Assembly: GCF_019703515.2 (NCBI RefSeq)
Contig: NC_059379.1
Span: forward strand, 26,564,880 to 26,628,879
DNA from: Myxocyprinus asiaticus
Taxonomy: Eukaryota > Chordata > Actinopteri > Cypriniformes > Catostomidae
Reading direction: 5' to 3'
DNA length: 64,000 nt
Shown here: piece by piece, positions 34,401-49,255 of the stretch
How positions within the stretch are numbered: the stretch's first letter is position 1
Layout of the letters: each line of letters starts with the position of its first letter
The notes under the pieces: generated by a model
Databases searched by the model: none
What the model was told of the DNA's origin: nothing
What the model saw: the letters and a program-made list of their open reading frames with translations, nothing else
Program-made: the position numbers and the translations under genes

Positions 34401-37400
34401 TCAAGTAGAGATATTTTTCTTGTTTTCCGTTCCCAGTGCTATCAACATGCATTCTTCCAAAACAATGACTCCCTGTCTGGGTACAGTTAGCCAATTGACA
34501 GTGATCTTTAACAGGATAGTTCAAACAAAACTGAAAATTCTGTTATCATTCACTCTCATGTTGTTCCTTTCTTTCTTCCATGGAACACAAAGGAGATGTT
34601 AGGTAGAATGTTAGCATCAGTCACCATTCACTTGCATTGCATATTTTTTCCCATACAATATAAATGAATAGTGGCTGAGTCATTCTGCCCTTCTGTGTTT
34701 CACAGAAAGAAAGTCATACGGGTTCGTAATAACATAAAAGTCAGTAATTATAACGTGAGTAATCATTTTTGGATGAACTATCACTCTAGCTCTGGGTTAG
34801 GATTTCTAACAGTGGCCTAGACCACAGTAATCTGCTGCACTCACATCCTCCGCCTGCAGCTTTAGCTTGGCTTTCTCTTTGGTCAGGAGGTTCACCTTCT
34901 CTTCCTCACACTGCAAGTCCTCTATGGCTTGCTGGAAAAATAAAACAGATGTAATGGTCTGTCCAGCAGATGTGCCATTAAATCTCCATCCAAAATTTGT
35001 TCACATCTGCCTCGCTGCCATCTTTGATCCCCAGCTGTGATGCCTTCATTTGCCCAATCACAGGGGATGTCAGAAGTCCACAGCATGATAACTTAATCAA
35101 ATTTGACCCTGAAAAGCACATTCACTCGTCTAAAGTAAACTGAGTAAAAAGTAACCCACACTAAGCAACAACATCACGCCAACTAAATGCTTCATTCTCT
35201 AAAAGTTTGTATATCATTCTTAGGTGCTCTGTAGGAGTTTTGACTCCTTGAGTGAAGAGTTCAATTGTCCATCAACTCTGGCGATGGCTTCTATGCTATG
35301 TGTGTGACCATAAATCACAGGCAGAGATTACCTCACAAAGAGAGCTGCTACTGTTGAACATCTGGCTTAAGTTAATGGACACTGCTTGTATAGTTTTATA
35401 GAGCACAAAAGAAATCATGAGACAAAAAAGGAAACTTCTTGACGTCTAAGGTGTGCTGTAAGGTGATCTACATTGTATAAAACAATGTACATTTTATCCA
35501 GCATATGTGACTTTTTGAGACACAGAAATGTAAAGCATTTTGAGACATGAACTAACAATGAACCATACTTTTAAGCATTTATTCATCTTGGTTAATGTTA
35601 ATTTCAACATATACTAACACATTTTTTAAATCAAAATTTGTATGTATATGTTAGCACTAGTTAATGCACTATGAACTAACATGAACTAACAATGAACAAT
35701 TGTATTTTTATTACCTAACATTAACAAAAATTAACAAATGCTACAAATATATATTGTTCATTGTTAGTTCATGATAACATTATGCATTTACTAATGTTAA
35801 CGAAAGGAACCTTATCGTTAAGTGTCACCGTTTTGACTAATACTTTTGCTTTGCAAGATTTTTTCAGAGTTTGAAACAATGACAAATGAAAACACTGTGT
35901 AACATTTTTTTTGTTTTGTTTTTTTGGTTCCTGGGTAGTAAGTGTTATTTCCTAATTGCTTATACCTCAAAAGTATATAAAATGGCTATTATTCCCCACA
36001 AACTTTGCTTTTGTGACCAGGACAATGATATTTTGAAATTTACCTATTTTCCAGAACATTCCAGATAGATTCAGTGCTGAATAAACTTGGAGTAACTTCT
36101 AGAACTTTCTAGAACTTCCCAGTAATATAAATAGTAGAATAAATACAGGGGCCTTAAGCCCACCAGTTCAGTTTATTTCCAGCTGCCAAAGTGGATACAT
36201 ACCTGGATTTTTCTAAGATGGCATCAAGAGGCTGCAAGCATCCGGCAGATGCATTTTGCTATGTCTGTGGCCAATTTATCAAGACAAGAGTGAAAAAGTA
36301 CTCAATGGAAGAATTTGCTAAGATATGTGAGGCCTACAAGGCATATTTCGGCATGCCTGTCGGGGATCAAGACAAACGCTGGGCATCTCATTTCAACTGC
36401 GAGCACTGCAAAAAAACTCTGGAAGGTAAGATGGACATTTGTTGCTCGGAATTTTATGTTATATAATTTGTTAATTTTTAAAATTGTAAAAGTTTTTAAT
36501 TTTAAAATGTTTTACAATTTTCAATGTTTTTGAAAAAAATATATCATATATGAAAAATGTTGCGAGAATCTCTTACACATTAGTCATGGGTGAAATAAAT
36601 GTATTTTTGTAGGATGGTACAGATGGGAAAAGAGAACCATGAAGTTTGCTATCCCAAGAATTTTGCAGGAACCCACTGACCACTCAAGCAACTGCTACTT
36701 CTGCATGGTGGACCTTTCCAAACATCGGACTGGCAAGAATGCACCTGCTTTCATGTATCTGGACCTTCCTTCATCCATCACCCCGGTGCCACACTACCAT
36801 GAGCTCCCCGTACCCACTCCTCCGGAGAGAGAGCAGCCGTCTTTAGAAGAGAGCAGCAAGTCAGAGAGCGAGGAAGACGTTGTAGATCCAGATGACAATT
36901 TCAGAGGTGGAGCTGAGGAGAGAAACCCATACTACCCCAACCAAAAAGACCTCAACGACTTGATTAGAGACCTTGGTCTCACCAAGTCCAATGCCGAGCT
37001 TTTTGACATCTAGGCTCAAGCAGTGGAACTTGTTGGATGAAAGTGTGCAAGTCGCAGCTCAGAGGAAGTGTCACCAACCTTTTTCCAGCTTCTTCACCCA
37101 TCAAGATAGGCTCTGCTTCTGCTACAATGTGACCACTCTGTTCAAAGCAATCAGAATCGCCTGTAACCAGAATGAGTGGCGCCTCTTCACTGACAGCTCA
37201 TCCAGGAGCCTCAAAGCCGTGCTGCTCCATAATTGTAACAAGTACCTGTCTCTTCACCTGGCTCACTCGGTGCACCTCAAAGAGGATTACAACAGCATCA
37301 AGACCTTGCTGGACACCTTGAAGTATGATGAGTACATTTGGGGGCTAATTCATGAAAGTGATTTACAGTATAATCATAAATCTTGAAAAACTACTCACTT

Positions 37401-39022
37401 CTAAATCTTTTGTAGTCATTTTTGTATTACTTTAGTATAAATACATGTTAATTTGGATTCATATGTTGTTTGTTTTCTGACTTTATGTGAACGAAAAGAC
37501 ACAAATTCGCCCATTTTCTCATTGGAAATAGGTAAATTTCAAAATATCACTGTCCTGGTCACAAAAGCAAAGTTTGTGGGGAATAATAGCTATTTTCTAA
37601 ACTTTTGAGGCATAAGCAATTAGGAAATAACATTTACAATCCAGGAACAAAAATTGTGTTACATAGTGTAATTTATTGTGCTGCTAGTTGATAATAATTG
37701 CCTTGACAAGAATTTATTGTCTGAAAAATACATTTTACATTTAATGAATGAACAAATTTTAATAGCCTAAAAAAAAAAGTTGTATTACTGGTAACAAATC
37801 TTAAAAAGGTTGTTGAGAGAACTCAAAAATCTCATGTTTTCTTGATTTTTTTTTTTTTTCTCTTACTAATTCCTTTTGTACAGTGTACATGAAGACTGAA
37901 TACTTTACAAAGTACTTAGGACCATTTATTCCAAATTATCTTAAATTTCTGTCCTTTAATCTGGGTCATAAATACATGAATAATTTATCACTTTGAGGGT
38001 ATGCAGCTTTGCAAACATTTGCAAAACTTTTTCAATTACTGGAGATAAAATACACTATGTACTGTGCTGTGTTGTGCAACACTTTGATCAGTAATTAAGA
38101 TTTCAAAGCAATACATTGCTCTAAATTGTTATAAAAACATTTTGAAGGAAACAGTTTTCATAGGCTCAATTACATTTAGAAATAATCGCAGCAGTGACCC
38201 GGGCCCTCTAATTTACTTTCCAGATTAAAGAAGGAAACTGCGTTTTTGCCAAGTGGATGTGAATCGTCTTCCAGACGCAGCTGCCCCATGCAAGAGGACA
38301 ACCTGTGCTGACTGCATTATTTACCTTGACTCATGACTGACCTTCATAACAAAGCATCCCCAGAAACCACAAGTCAATCTGAGCATCTCCAAAGGAACAA
38401 CATTGCTACTGTTCTGTGTGATAGATTCTGGTAAATAAACAAATGCATGCAGAGTATGCGGGTCATTTCTACTATGTAGTAAATTTTCATGCCTCCATCG
38501 TATAGGTCTTCTTATGTTGTATAAAATCTGAAACTAAAATTTTTTAAGATGGAAATCAATATCACAGTTAAAATAACATTAAACATTAAATTTAAATGCT
38601 TTGACTATGTTTAAGTTTAGAGATTGTTGCCACTTTTGCCACGTCCCCAGATGCAAACTTCTAACATAAAAAAAACTGGAAATTTATTACGAAATATTCC
38701 AAGTGTTTCTTCAATTTTTCCTTGGTCTAATCAAATTGATTTAAACAAAACATGAGTTCTTGGGAATATTGTTGGAATTAATTTATAGGTTACCCCAGTA
38801 TCACTTTCCATCCTGTTAGTTTTTTGTAAAATCATTTTAATCAACAAATGCCACTTCCTTATTACACCATCCTCCAGGATGTGACATAATTTTTGGTTGG
38901 AAAACAACAGCACAAACATTAGTGACAATTAGCTATGGATTTTATGAATTCAGTAATGGAGTAATGGCCATATATGAACATATATTCTAATTTATAGTTT
39001 AAATTAAAAAGCATTTATTTGA

Positions 39023-39098
<76 letters not shown>

Positions 39099-42000
39099 AT
39101 CCACTTGTATTTAAGAAAATGTTAAAGGGTCATGAAACCCCAAAACACATTTTTTGAGACATGAACAGATACAGTATGTACAGGTTGCACATCACTGAAA
39201 ACAATGATGGCACTTATTATGTTAGTTGTTATTTTTACGTTTTATTGAGCCATTTTGTTCTTCCGGTTTCAAAACGAAAGCTGAAGCAATGTCACAAAAA
39301 TGAGGTAAATGGGTAAACTCTGGGTTATGATTGGTAGGACAGCATGTATTTACATCACTGGATTCTTAGAGTTTTTCCACATTTTTCATGAGATGGAACG
39401 CTTCCATCCAACCACAGTGCTGCCTCATGCATGAGCTGGCATTACAGCGGAGAATTCAAACTCATCTTGGACGTAACAGCCATTCCGCAAATGCGAGACT
39501 TCAATAGTACTCTGAGAATAGACATGAGAGCAGACTTTTACACGAAACACCGTGGTCAGATTGAAATCAATCCACAAAATGCACTGCAGTCCATAACCAG
39601 ACCAGCGCGAGCTGCAATTGTTACGCTGCAATTGTTGGCTGCAATTGATTGCACTGATTCCATCTCTTCTTCTCTGTGTGTTGGATAATAGACATGATAC
39701 GATTTAAATCACATGTCAGAATGGACAGTCCACAGTCCATAACTGCACCGAAGCGAGCATGTTTGTTGGCCGGCTGCTGTTCCAGGTGAATTTGTTTAGG
39801 CTGTTCTGTTTAAATGGCACCGATTGCATCCTCTCGCCGTGCATCTGATCATAAACATGGTATCATGACGACTTGTTCAAAAGCAGAAGACAATGATGAA
39901 AACAAAACTCAAAGTCATGTCAGTTCTATTTTTGATCTACTTTACATCAAGTTTCGGGATTTACGCCCATTGTTTACTGGTGCTACGTCGTCATGACAAT
40001 GGAGTTGAAATACCGGATAAACAAAGGACAATGCATCTACGTGTATTTCCTCGGTTAATTCGGGATGACTTCAAGGATTTTAACACTAAAACTTATAGTT
40101 CATACAAAATAATTTTGTTTAACCATTGACCAACAACACTGACTTAGTTTACTAATTTTTCACCACTAATAGTTCTAAACATTAATAACTAATATTGGCA
40201 TTATATTCATTCATTTTCTGTTAAACCATAATTTCATGTACAGCTGCTTTAAAACAATGCCTGTTGTGAAAATCGCTATACAAATAAATTTGACTTGATA
40301 ACTTTACACAGACAAAGTTAGTAAACGATTTGATCAATTGAAGAGTGATTTTAGAGTCATGTTAAAAGGGATTATGCTGAAGTATTGTGGCTATACTTTT
40401 AAAAACAGTGTGTATATGTTTTGTGCCCAGGGGGTTTACTTTAATTGTGTGTGCCTTACTGCACGCGATTTGTTTCTTTAGAAAAAGAGGGTTGAGTCTA
40501 AATTATTTTCTGCGGCAATCAACATTATGCTACAAATCCTGTCTATAGAATTTAACTTGTATTAGGCTAAACCTGAAACACTCCTTGTAAAATTAAATAT
40601 CTATGGATTATTGTAAAGTCTCAAAGCAATGCTGGTTTTGGTCTGAGTGCTGTTCTCACTTCATTCTCAAAAGTTTGAACAAAATATCCACATCTTTTTG
40701 CAGATTTGCAAACAGTTCTATCGTTTTCACTCTTCACACTTTTGTCCCATAATTAATATACAGACCCAAACATTTTTGTTTTCATCTTCACTCATAATGT
40801 GAGGTTCAGCAGTCATCTCTATTGTGGTTGTGCATGTGTGTGTGTGTGTGTGTGTGTGAGTGTTTGGAAGTAGCTCTTGACTCACTCCCATTTTCCCTCT
40901 TCCCGCTCATAATACCAGCCCACATATTTACATATTTTCCCGCCCATTTCGAGACTGTGTTTCCAGTCTGAGGTGCGAAAAATTGGGGATTAAGTACTGT
41001 AGGTGGGTTGCCTGACCCTTTAAAACCATATATGAAATTTTGAAGAAGTTTGAAATATATGTTCTATATGTACATGTGACTTTTATATCAGTGGAAACCA
41101 TATATGAACATACAGTACACTTCAAATATGTGTTTTTCATGTGTTGCCATGATATCTGTAGTCAGTTCACTTACTGAACTTTAACTTCAATTTGAGACTT
41201 TCAGATAAGTTAACTCTTACACTCTCAGTAGATGGCGCCGTGATGGCTGCATCTGTGTGAAGCTCTCTAGCATTTTTGTTACTTTTGATTGTTTGCCATG
41301 TTTTTTGACACTCATTCACAATCAGTTTCACCAGGGATTAACTGCTGAATATTCGGCAGAGCATACCTGATAAACTTTTCTAACTCCACTGCTCTGTGTT
41401 TCACGGAAACCTGGAGCAACAACACCCAGACTCTCATCATTATTCTGGGAGATTTTAATAAAGCTAACCTCGCCTGTGAACTGTCAAAATACAAACAACA
41501 CATCACATGCCCCACCAGAGGCAGAAATATACTGAATCACTGCTACACCACTGTAAAGGAAGCATATCGCTCGTACAGATTTAGGACTCTCTGATCACTG
41601 TCTAGTTCATCTTCTCCTGACCTACAAGCAGACACTAAAATCAGCTAAGCCTGTAGTAAGGACTGGAAAGAGATGGACCAATGAAGCAGAGATTTAACTA
41701 CAAGCCCGCTTTGAATGCACTGATTGGAGTGTTTTTGAAGCTGCAGCAACAGACCTGGACCAGCTCACAGACACTGAGACATCATATATCAGTTTCTGTG
41801 AGGATATGTGCATCGCTACTAGGACATTTTTATCATTCAATAATGATAAACCATGGTTTACAGCAAAACTCAGACAGCTTTGTCATGCCAAAGAGGATGC
41901 ATACAGAAGTGGGGATAAAATCTTGTACAACCAGGCCAGAAACACACTGACTAAGGAGATCAGAGTGGCTAAAAGAAGCTACTCTGAAAAGCTGAAAAAG

Positions 42001-45000
42001 CAGTTTTCAGCCAACGAGCCTACATCTGTGTGGAGAGGCCTGAAGGACATCGCCAAGTACAAGACAACACCCATGAGCAACAAGTCATTTGAAAGACTGG
42101 TTTTGGCCTACCTGAAGGACATCACTTGACCCCTGCTAGACCCCCTTCTGTTTGCTTGGTCTGTGGTTGATGCTGTCAACATAGGACTGCATTATATACT
42201 GCAACATCTTGACAGACCTGGGACTTATGCAAGGATCCTATTTGTGGACTTCAGTTCAGCCTTCAAAACCATCATGCCTGATCTACTCTCAGCTAAACTG
42301 ACCCAACTCTCCATGCCCACCCCAATCTGTCAGTGGATCACCAGCTTTCTGACAGATAGGCAGCAGCTACTGAGACTGGGGAAACTCACATCCAGGACCC
42401 TAACTATTAGCACTGGTGCTCCTCAGGGACGTGTTCTCTCTCCACTGCTCTTCTCCCTGTACATGAATGACTGCACTGCAAAGGACCCCTCTGTCAAGCT
42501 CCTGAAGATTGCAGACGACACCACGGTCATCTGCATCATCCGCGATGGTTACAAGTCTGCTTACAGAAGGGAGCTTGAACAGCTGGCTGTCTGGTGCGGT
42601 CACAACAACCTTGAGCGGTGGAGATGTTAGTGGACATCAGGAGAAATTCTATTGTGAAGAAGGCTTAGCAGAGGTTGTACTTCCTTCACCAGCTGAGGAA
42701 GTTCAACCTTCCACTGGAGCTGCTGACACAGTTCTACTCGGCCGTCATTGAGCCTGTGCTGTGTACATCTATAATTGTCTGGTTTGGTTCAGCCACCAAA
42801 TCAGACAGAAGGAAACTACAATGGACAGTCAGGACTGCTGAGAGGATTATTGGCCCCCCTGCCACCCTCCAAGACCTGTACGTCTCCAGAGTGAGGAAAC
42901 ATGCAGGTAGAATCACACTGGACCCCACACACCCTGCCCACTTCCTCTTTGTTCTGTTGCCCTCTGGCTGGTGCTACAGAGCACTCAACGCCAGGACATC
43001 CAGGCACAAGAACAGTTTTACCCTCAGGTCATTTACCACATGAACAATTAAACTGCCTTCAGGACTCCCCATAGTGCAATAATGTAAATACATATCTCAT
43101 GTACATATGTAAATTCACTCATATTTAATTAAATAACTGTACATACCCCTACCTTGCACATATACTACCACTTGCACATGTCCACATGCCATTCTGTTAT
43201 ATGTCAAAATTTTTGTGTGTCTATTTATACTCTTACCTTGTTTTATATTCTGTCTCACTGTAATGTTCTGTGTGCACTTGTTCTAATATCACCAAAAAAA
43301 AAAAAAAAAAAAGTGCAAAGCACTTTTGACAACACTGACAGACAGGTGACTTTTTTTCGCCACTCTATGATGCAAACAGTCTGCGCTATTCAGGCTGAAC
43401 AGCTGTGAACCGCCCACATGGCACAAACCTCTGTGTGTAGAGATGTGATGTCATATCACGACCGTTGCAATGTATGGGATCAAAATACCACCAAATGTAT
43501 TGCGGTCACGGATCCATAAATAATAAGCATGAATCAAAATAATAAGCGTGAATCCAAAATATATAAACACATTTAAAATATGCTGCAAAAAAAATAAATA
43601 AATTAAAAAAATAATAATAATAATTTAAGCAAAGTCATCAGAATTGCAAACAAATCATGTTCCCTATCTGTCACTCACTCGACGTTGTGTCGATGTAGTG
43701 ACACTAGGGGTCACTCTTGGGAGCCCCAAACACCTCTGCTTTTTTGAAAAAAGGCCAATGAGAATTGGCAAGTGGAATTTGCATGCCACTCCCCTGGACA
43801 TACGGGTATAAAAGGAGCTGGTATGCAATCACTCATTCAGATTTTCTCTTTGGAGCCGAGTGGTTGTATTCAGTGCACTGAATTCAATTACCTCCAAAGA
43901 CGCACCTCAAAGCTGCTGGATTTACGGCGCATTTCAGGGGCTTCTCCCCCTCTGCACCCGTGGAGTGCAGAGAACGCCCCTGGGCACTTAGGCAGAGCGA
44001 AAATAAGAGAGTATGTTCTAAAAGAGTATATTTTCATTCACAAAAAGAGCGGCACACACGGAACGTCTTTTTAAAGATGTCTTTCCGTTTGTGCGTTATT
44101 CCTGGTTGTGGTCGTTATCTCTCCGACTGGGGCTTCGGGTCAACTGGGAAAAGAGTAAGCTCTCCCCAGTTCAGAGCATCTCTTTTCTCAGTTTGGAGTT
44201 GGACTCAGTCTCGATGACAGCGCGCCTCACGAATGAGCACGCAGTCAGAGCTGAACTGTCTGAAGGTGTTCAGATGGAGGACAGCAGTTCCACTGAAACT
44301 TTTTCAGAGGCTCCTGGGGCATATGGCATCCTCAGTGGCGGCCACACTGCTCGGGTTGATGCATATGAGACCACTTCAGCACTGGCTTCAGACTCACGTC
44401 CCGAGATGGGCATGGCACCGCGGTACACATCGCATGACCATCACGTCGATCTGTCACCACCTCTTCAGCCCTTGGACCTTGCATTTCTACAGGCAGGGGT
44501 TCCCCTAGAGCAGGTCTCCAGGTGCATCATGGTTACAACAGATGCCTCCAAGACGGGCTGGGGCGCCGGATGCAATGGGCATACAGCCGCCGGCTCCTGG
44601 ACTGGCCCTTGTCTGCGTTGGCACATCAACTGCCTAGAATTGTTGGCAGTACTGCTCGCCCTGCAGAGGTTCCAGCCGTTGATCCAGGGCAAGCACGTGT
44701 TGGTCCGGACGGACAACACAGCGACGGTAGCGTACATCAACCATCAAGACGGTCTATGCTCCCGTTGCATGTCACAACTTGCCTGCCGTCTCCTCCTCTG
44801 GAGTTAGCAGCGCTTCAAGTCACTACAAGCCACTCACATCCCGGGCGACCTCAACACCGCAGCGGACGTGCTGTCACGTCAGGTTACCCTCAGGGGAGAG
44901 TGGAGAATCCACCCTCAGGTGGCCCAGCTAATTTGTCGATTCGGTCGAGCACAGGTAGACCTGTTTGCTTCCCGGGAATCCTCCCACTGCCCGCTTTGGT

Positions 45001-48000
45001 ACGCCCTGACCGAGGCACCCCTCGGTATAGATGCGCTGGCACACAGCTGGCCCCCTGGACTATGCATATATGCATTTCCCCTAGTGAGCCTACGTCAGGG
45101 AGGATGAATAGCAGGTCATCCTAGTAGCAACCTACTGGCCCACCTAGACGTGGTTCTCGGATCTCACGCTCCTCGCAACAGCCCCCCCCCCGATGAATTC
45201 CCCTGAGGAAGGACCTTCTTTCTCAGGGACGGGGCACTATCTGGCACCTGCGACCAGACCTCTGGAATCTCCACGTCTGGCCCCTGGATGGGACGCGGAA
45301 GACCAAAGTGGCCTACCACCCGCAGTGGTAGACACGATCACTCAGGCTAGGGTGCCCTCTACGAGGCGCCTGTATGCCTTGAAGTGGCATCTGTTCACTA
45401 AGTGGTGTTCTTCCCGACGCGAAGACCCCCAGAGATGCGCAGTTGGATCGGTGCTTTCCTTCCTGCAGGAGAGGCTGGAGGGGCGGCTGTCCCCCTCCAC
45501 CTTGAAGGTGTATGTAGCCGCTATTTCGGCTCATCACGATGCAGTAGATGGTAAGTACTTGGGGAAGCACGACTTGATCATCAGGTTCCTGAGAGGCGCT
45601 TGGTGGTTGAATCACTCCACACCGTGCCTCGTCCCCTCATGGGACCTCTCTGTAGTCCTTCGGGGTCTACAGGGAGCTCCCTTTGAGCCCTTGGAGTCAG
45701 TTGAGCTTAAGGCACTCTCTTTGAAGACTGTCCTCCTGACTGCGCTCACTTCCATCAAAAGGGTAGGGGACCTGCAGGCGTTCTCTGTCAGTGAATCGTG
45801 CCTGAAGTTCGGTCCGGGTTACTCTCACGTGATCCTGAGACCCCGAACAGGATATGTGCCCAAGGTTCCCACGACCCCTTTTTGGGATCAGGTGGTGAAC
45901 CTGCAAGTGCTGCCCCAGGAGGAGGCAGACCCAGCCTTGGTGTTTCTGTGTCCGGTGCGAGCTTTACGCATCTATTTGGATCACACGCAGAGCCTTAGAA
46001 GCTTCGAGCAGCTCTTTGTCTGCTTTGGTGGACAGCGGAAAGGAAGTGCTGTCTCCAAACAGAGGATTGCTTACTGGGTCATTGACGCCATCACGATGGC
46101 ATATCAGGCTCAGGACATGCCACCCCCTGCGGGGTTACGAGCCCACTCTACAAGGAGTGTGGCAGCCTCTTGGGCCCTGGCCAGAGGCCCCTTTTTGGCA
46201 GACATCTGCAGACCAGCGGGCTGGGCAACACCCAACACCTTTGCGAGGTTCTACAATCTCCGGGTTGAGCCGATCTCGTCCTGTGTATTGGCAGACAGGT
46301 AAGTTCCGGTATAGCTGGCCAGGTGTACCACTTGCGCATAGCACCTTTCCCCTCCCTTGAGGTGAAGACGTGCACTCTTGACTCCCAGTCGTGTTCACAG
46401 ACTGTGATCCCTGGATGACTTTCCTCCTTAGCCCTCTGGCAGTTGAGTTTTCGGAGAAACTCGCTGACCAGCCCAGTACGTGCACTAATGAGGCCCTGTA
46501 CTGAGGTAGGTGCTCCACATGTGCTGGTTCCCCAAAGGTGACCCCATGTGATATCTTCTGCAAAATCGTTTCCCTGTTGGCAAACTGCGTCTTCCTTGGG
46601 CAGAGGCCCCTCTGCGCCGGTCGCCATGCTCTGTAGAAACTCCTCCCCCTTCGGGTAGGACCTACCATGGGATCTCTCCACATGACATACTTCCGACAAG
46701 ACTCGATAAGGCCATGTGATGTATTCCACTCAAAATACCCCCCCCCCTTTTTAGGTGGGGTGTGGTCTCCACGGTGTCTTCCCCTTGGGAGGGACACCTC
46801 CAGATGCAGACACTTATGGCTCCCAGTCAGTTAACAAATTCCACTCTTTTTGGGGAGAAAACAGAGAGATAGAGGCCTCGGCTGGGCTAGCCTGTCCCTA
46901 TAGTTGGGCAGTCAACTTGTTCCTGATGGACCGTTCGACACTTATAAGAGCGTTGGGGGAGGTTACGTGATGGCCTGGTGTGCTGACTACAAGGCACACA
47001 GCGGTCTGCCCATCACACACCACCAGTTCACGTAACACAGTTCAGATAGTTGTGGTGTTTTGTATAGGGACCCCTAGTGTCAATACATCGACACAACGTC
47101 GGGTGAGTGTCAGATAGGGAACGTCCTGGTTACTTGCGTAACCTCCGTTCCCTGATGGAGGGAACGAGACGTTGTGTCCCTCTTGCCACAGTGCTTAACT
47201 ACCCGCTGAAATAGCCGGGACCTGGTCTCGGCTCCTCAGCACAAAACCTGAATGTGTGATTGCATACCAGCTCATTTTATACCCGTATTTCCAGGGGAGT
47301 GGCATGCAAATTCCACTCGCCTATTCTCATTGGCCTTTTTTAAAAAAAGCAGAGCTCCCAAGAGTGACCCCTAGTGTCACTACATCGACACAACATCTCG
47401 TTCCCTCCATCAGGGAACGGAGGTTACGAAAGTAACCAGGACGTTTTCCTTGGTTTTATTTCAGTTTTTTGTGCTCTCTGACAATTTTGCTAATATTTTT
47501 TTTTTTTCTTTTTTTTTTTTCCAGTTTTGCGCTTGATTTTCCAAAACTTGTGAGTAGAGTTTCATGTAAATCTGTTTTTAGGGCAAAAGTTTGATTAGCC
47601 AAATCCTTTGAACATAAAACATGAAAAGTTTGAGAATAATATAGACAGAGTAAGCAGGGGAAGACTGTTTAATTTATTTAATGAGAGTCCCATAAGATTT
47701 ATTGTTTGCTGACTTTAAGCTTTTTGTAATTTTATTCTGAAGTTATCAGCCTACATTTTTTCCTTCTTTTGTATGGCATTGGAAATAAATTGATAACTTT
47801 AAATTACTTGTGTACATTTGTGATCTATAAATTCTGTAGAATTTACAGAATTTCTGTCTGTAGAATTTGCTTTTAGTACAGCATGTCACAATCAGTAGTG
47901 AATTTTTTTGGCCACCCCAATAAAATCACTGGGTCTTACCTGGCCACCCCTGAAAAAATGTTCTGGCTACGCCCTTGTCGCCTGAGCTTGTCCAGAGCAT

Positions 48001-49199
48001 ATTTCTAAAGGTCTGTTATACACTTCTTTTCTAAATAATTCCTTAAATTAAATGACAAGCATACCTTCAAAAGGTACTGCATCACAGGAATGACCCATAT
48101 GATCTCACAGAGACTTACCTGGCTCAGCTCCACCAGGTGCTCCTTTTCCTTCTGTAGCTTCTGTACCAGTTTACTTTTCTGTTCGAGTTCCTCAGAGAGC
48201 TTCCTCACAGCAGAGTCTGAGGACTAGAGAGAGTTCAGGTGCAGTGTCAGTTCACATACAGTACATCAATAATATCTTGGCTTATACTGACTCTGTATGT
48301 GGTGGAAGTGATTTGGTTCGACTGTGACATGAGGGACAAATAGGGAACATGTGTGTCTGTGCGTGTGTTTGGGCCTGTCTGAGCTGTGAGAAGCAGATGT
48401 AAAGCAGAAGGGCTTATTAAGGGGTGGAGAAGCTTCTTAAACACTTTCATCTTGATACCACAGCTGTCATTTCACTTCTCTCTGAACTCAAAAGCATATT
48501 CTGATAGACATAGACAGTGTAAGCAGACAAATATCCCTACACATCTGCATTTATTGAAAATTGTTCAGAGATGAGTCAAAATTGTAATTGGAAAAATTAT
48601 GGACTACGAGCTATGATTGAAAGGCTACACACATAGCTTGAATTAAAAGCGACTTTTAAGTCAGCACTGCTTTATGTTTAAGTGCAGTAATGTTAATAAT
48701 CATTTTTATCATGCCAAAGTCTGTTACTTCATCTTTGAAAATATCTAGTGGGCTTTTGTCTTAAATCTAAAATCAATGAAAACAGAATGTCTCACTCTTC
48801 AAACCTGGAGTTTGTTTTTGAGTTGAGGTCACAAATTGAGGTCACTTACAATTTTGCTATGGCAACAAATGGACTACAAATAGTTTCCACTTCAAGTATA
48901 AAAAAAGCAATCAAGTGGTACAGGTCTGGTCTTGCTTTAAACTAACCACCAGGATCTTACAGGTTTAGTATGGATACAATGTCTTTGAAAAACACTTGCC
49001 AAAGTATCAACAGCTGTTTGATCGATCCTTACCAAATTCAAAAAGATATACGAAAACAACTAAATAAGAAAGGAAAAACTTGAATGTTTAGATCATGTAT
49101 GCTTAATGAGTCGGTAGTTGATGCATAACACGTCCATGAACTTTTTTTCAACCATCATCAAAACTTAGGTTGAAATTTCTATAAATGTAAAAGGCAAAG

Positions 49200-49255
<56 letters not shown>

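Larger units (their letters stand above)
41225..43311 (+). mobile_element. CR1/L2-type LINE, internally deleted
   Basis: The order is endonuclease fragment, linker, RT, C-terminal segment and an A-rich tail at 43293-43311. The opening agatggcgccgtgatggctg is the kind of 5' text seen in such elements. Missing pieces lie within the endonuclease (near 41430) and between RT palm and thumb (near 42640). Confidence 0.75.
43662..47443 (+). mobile_element. DIRS-like retrotransposon copy D, gag/RT deleted, recombinase intact
   Basis: It has both outer ends (ccctatctgtcactcactcg and gaaagtaaccaggacg), each flanked by TT (43660-43661 and 47444-47445). A deletion joins codon about 15 of gag to the RT thumb at about 44125, removing roughly 2.6 kb relative to copy C. 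RNase H catalytic residues, an open recombinase gene, the internal complementary region and the right repeat remain. It lies inside the third myosin intron, antisense to the gene. Confidence 0.9.

Noticed and set aside
34207..34602. Plus-strand Leu-rich frame of 131 codons
   Set aside because: It is the antisense of myosin exon 5 followed by an inverted-repeat element.
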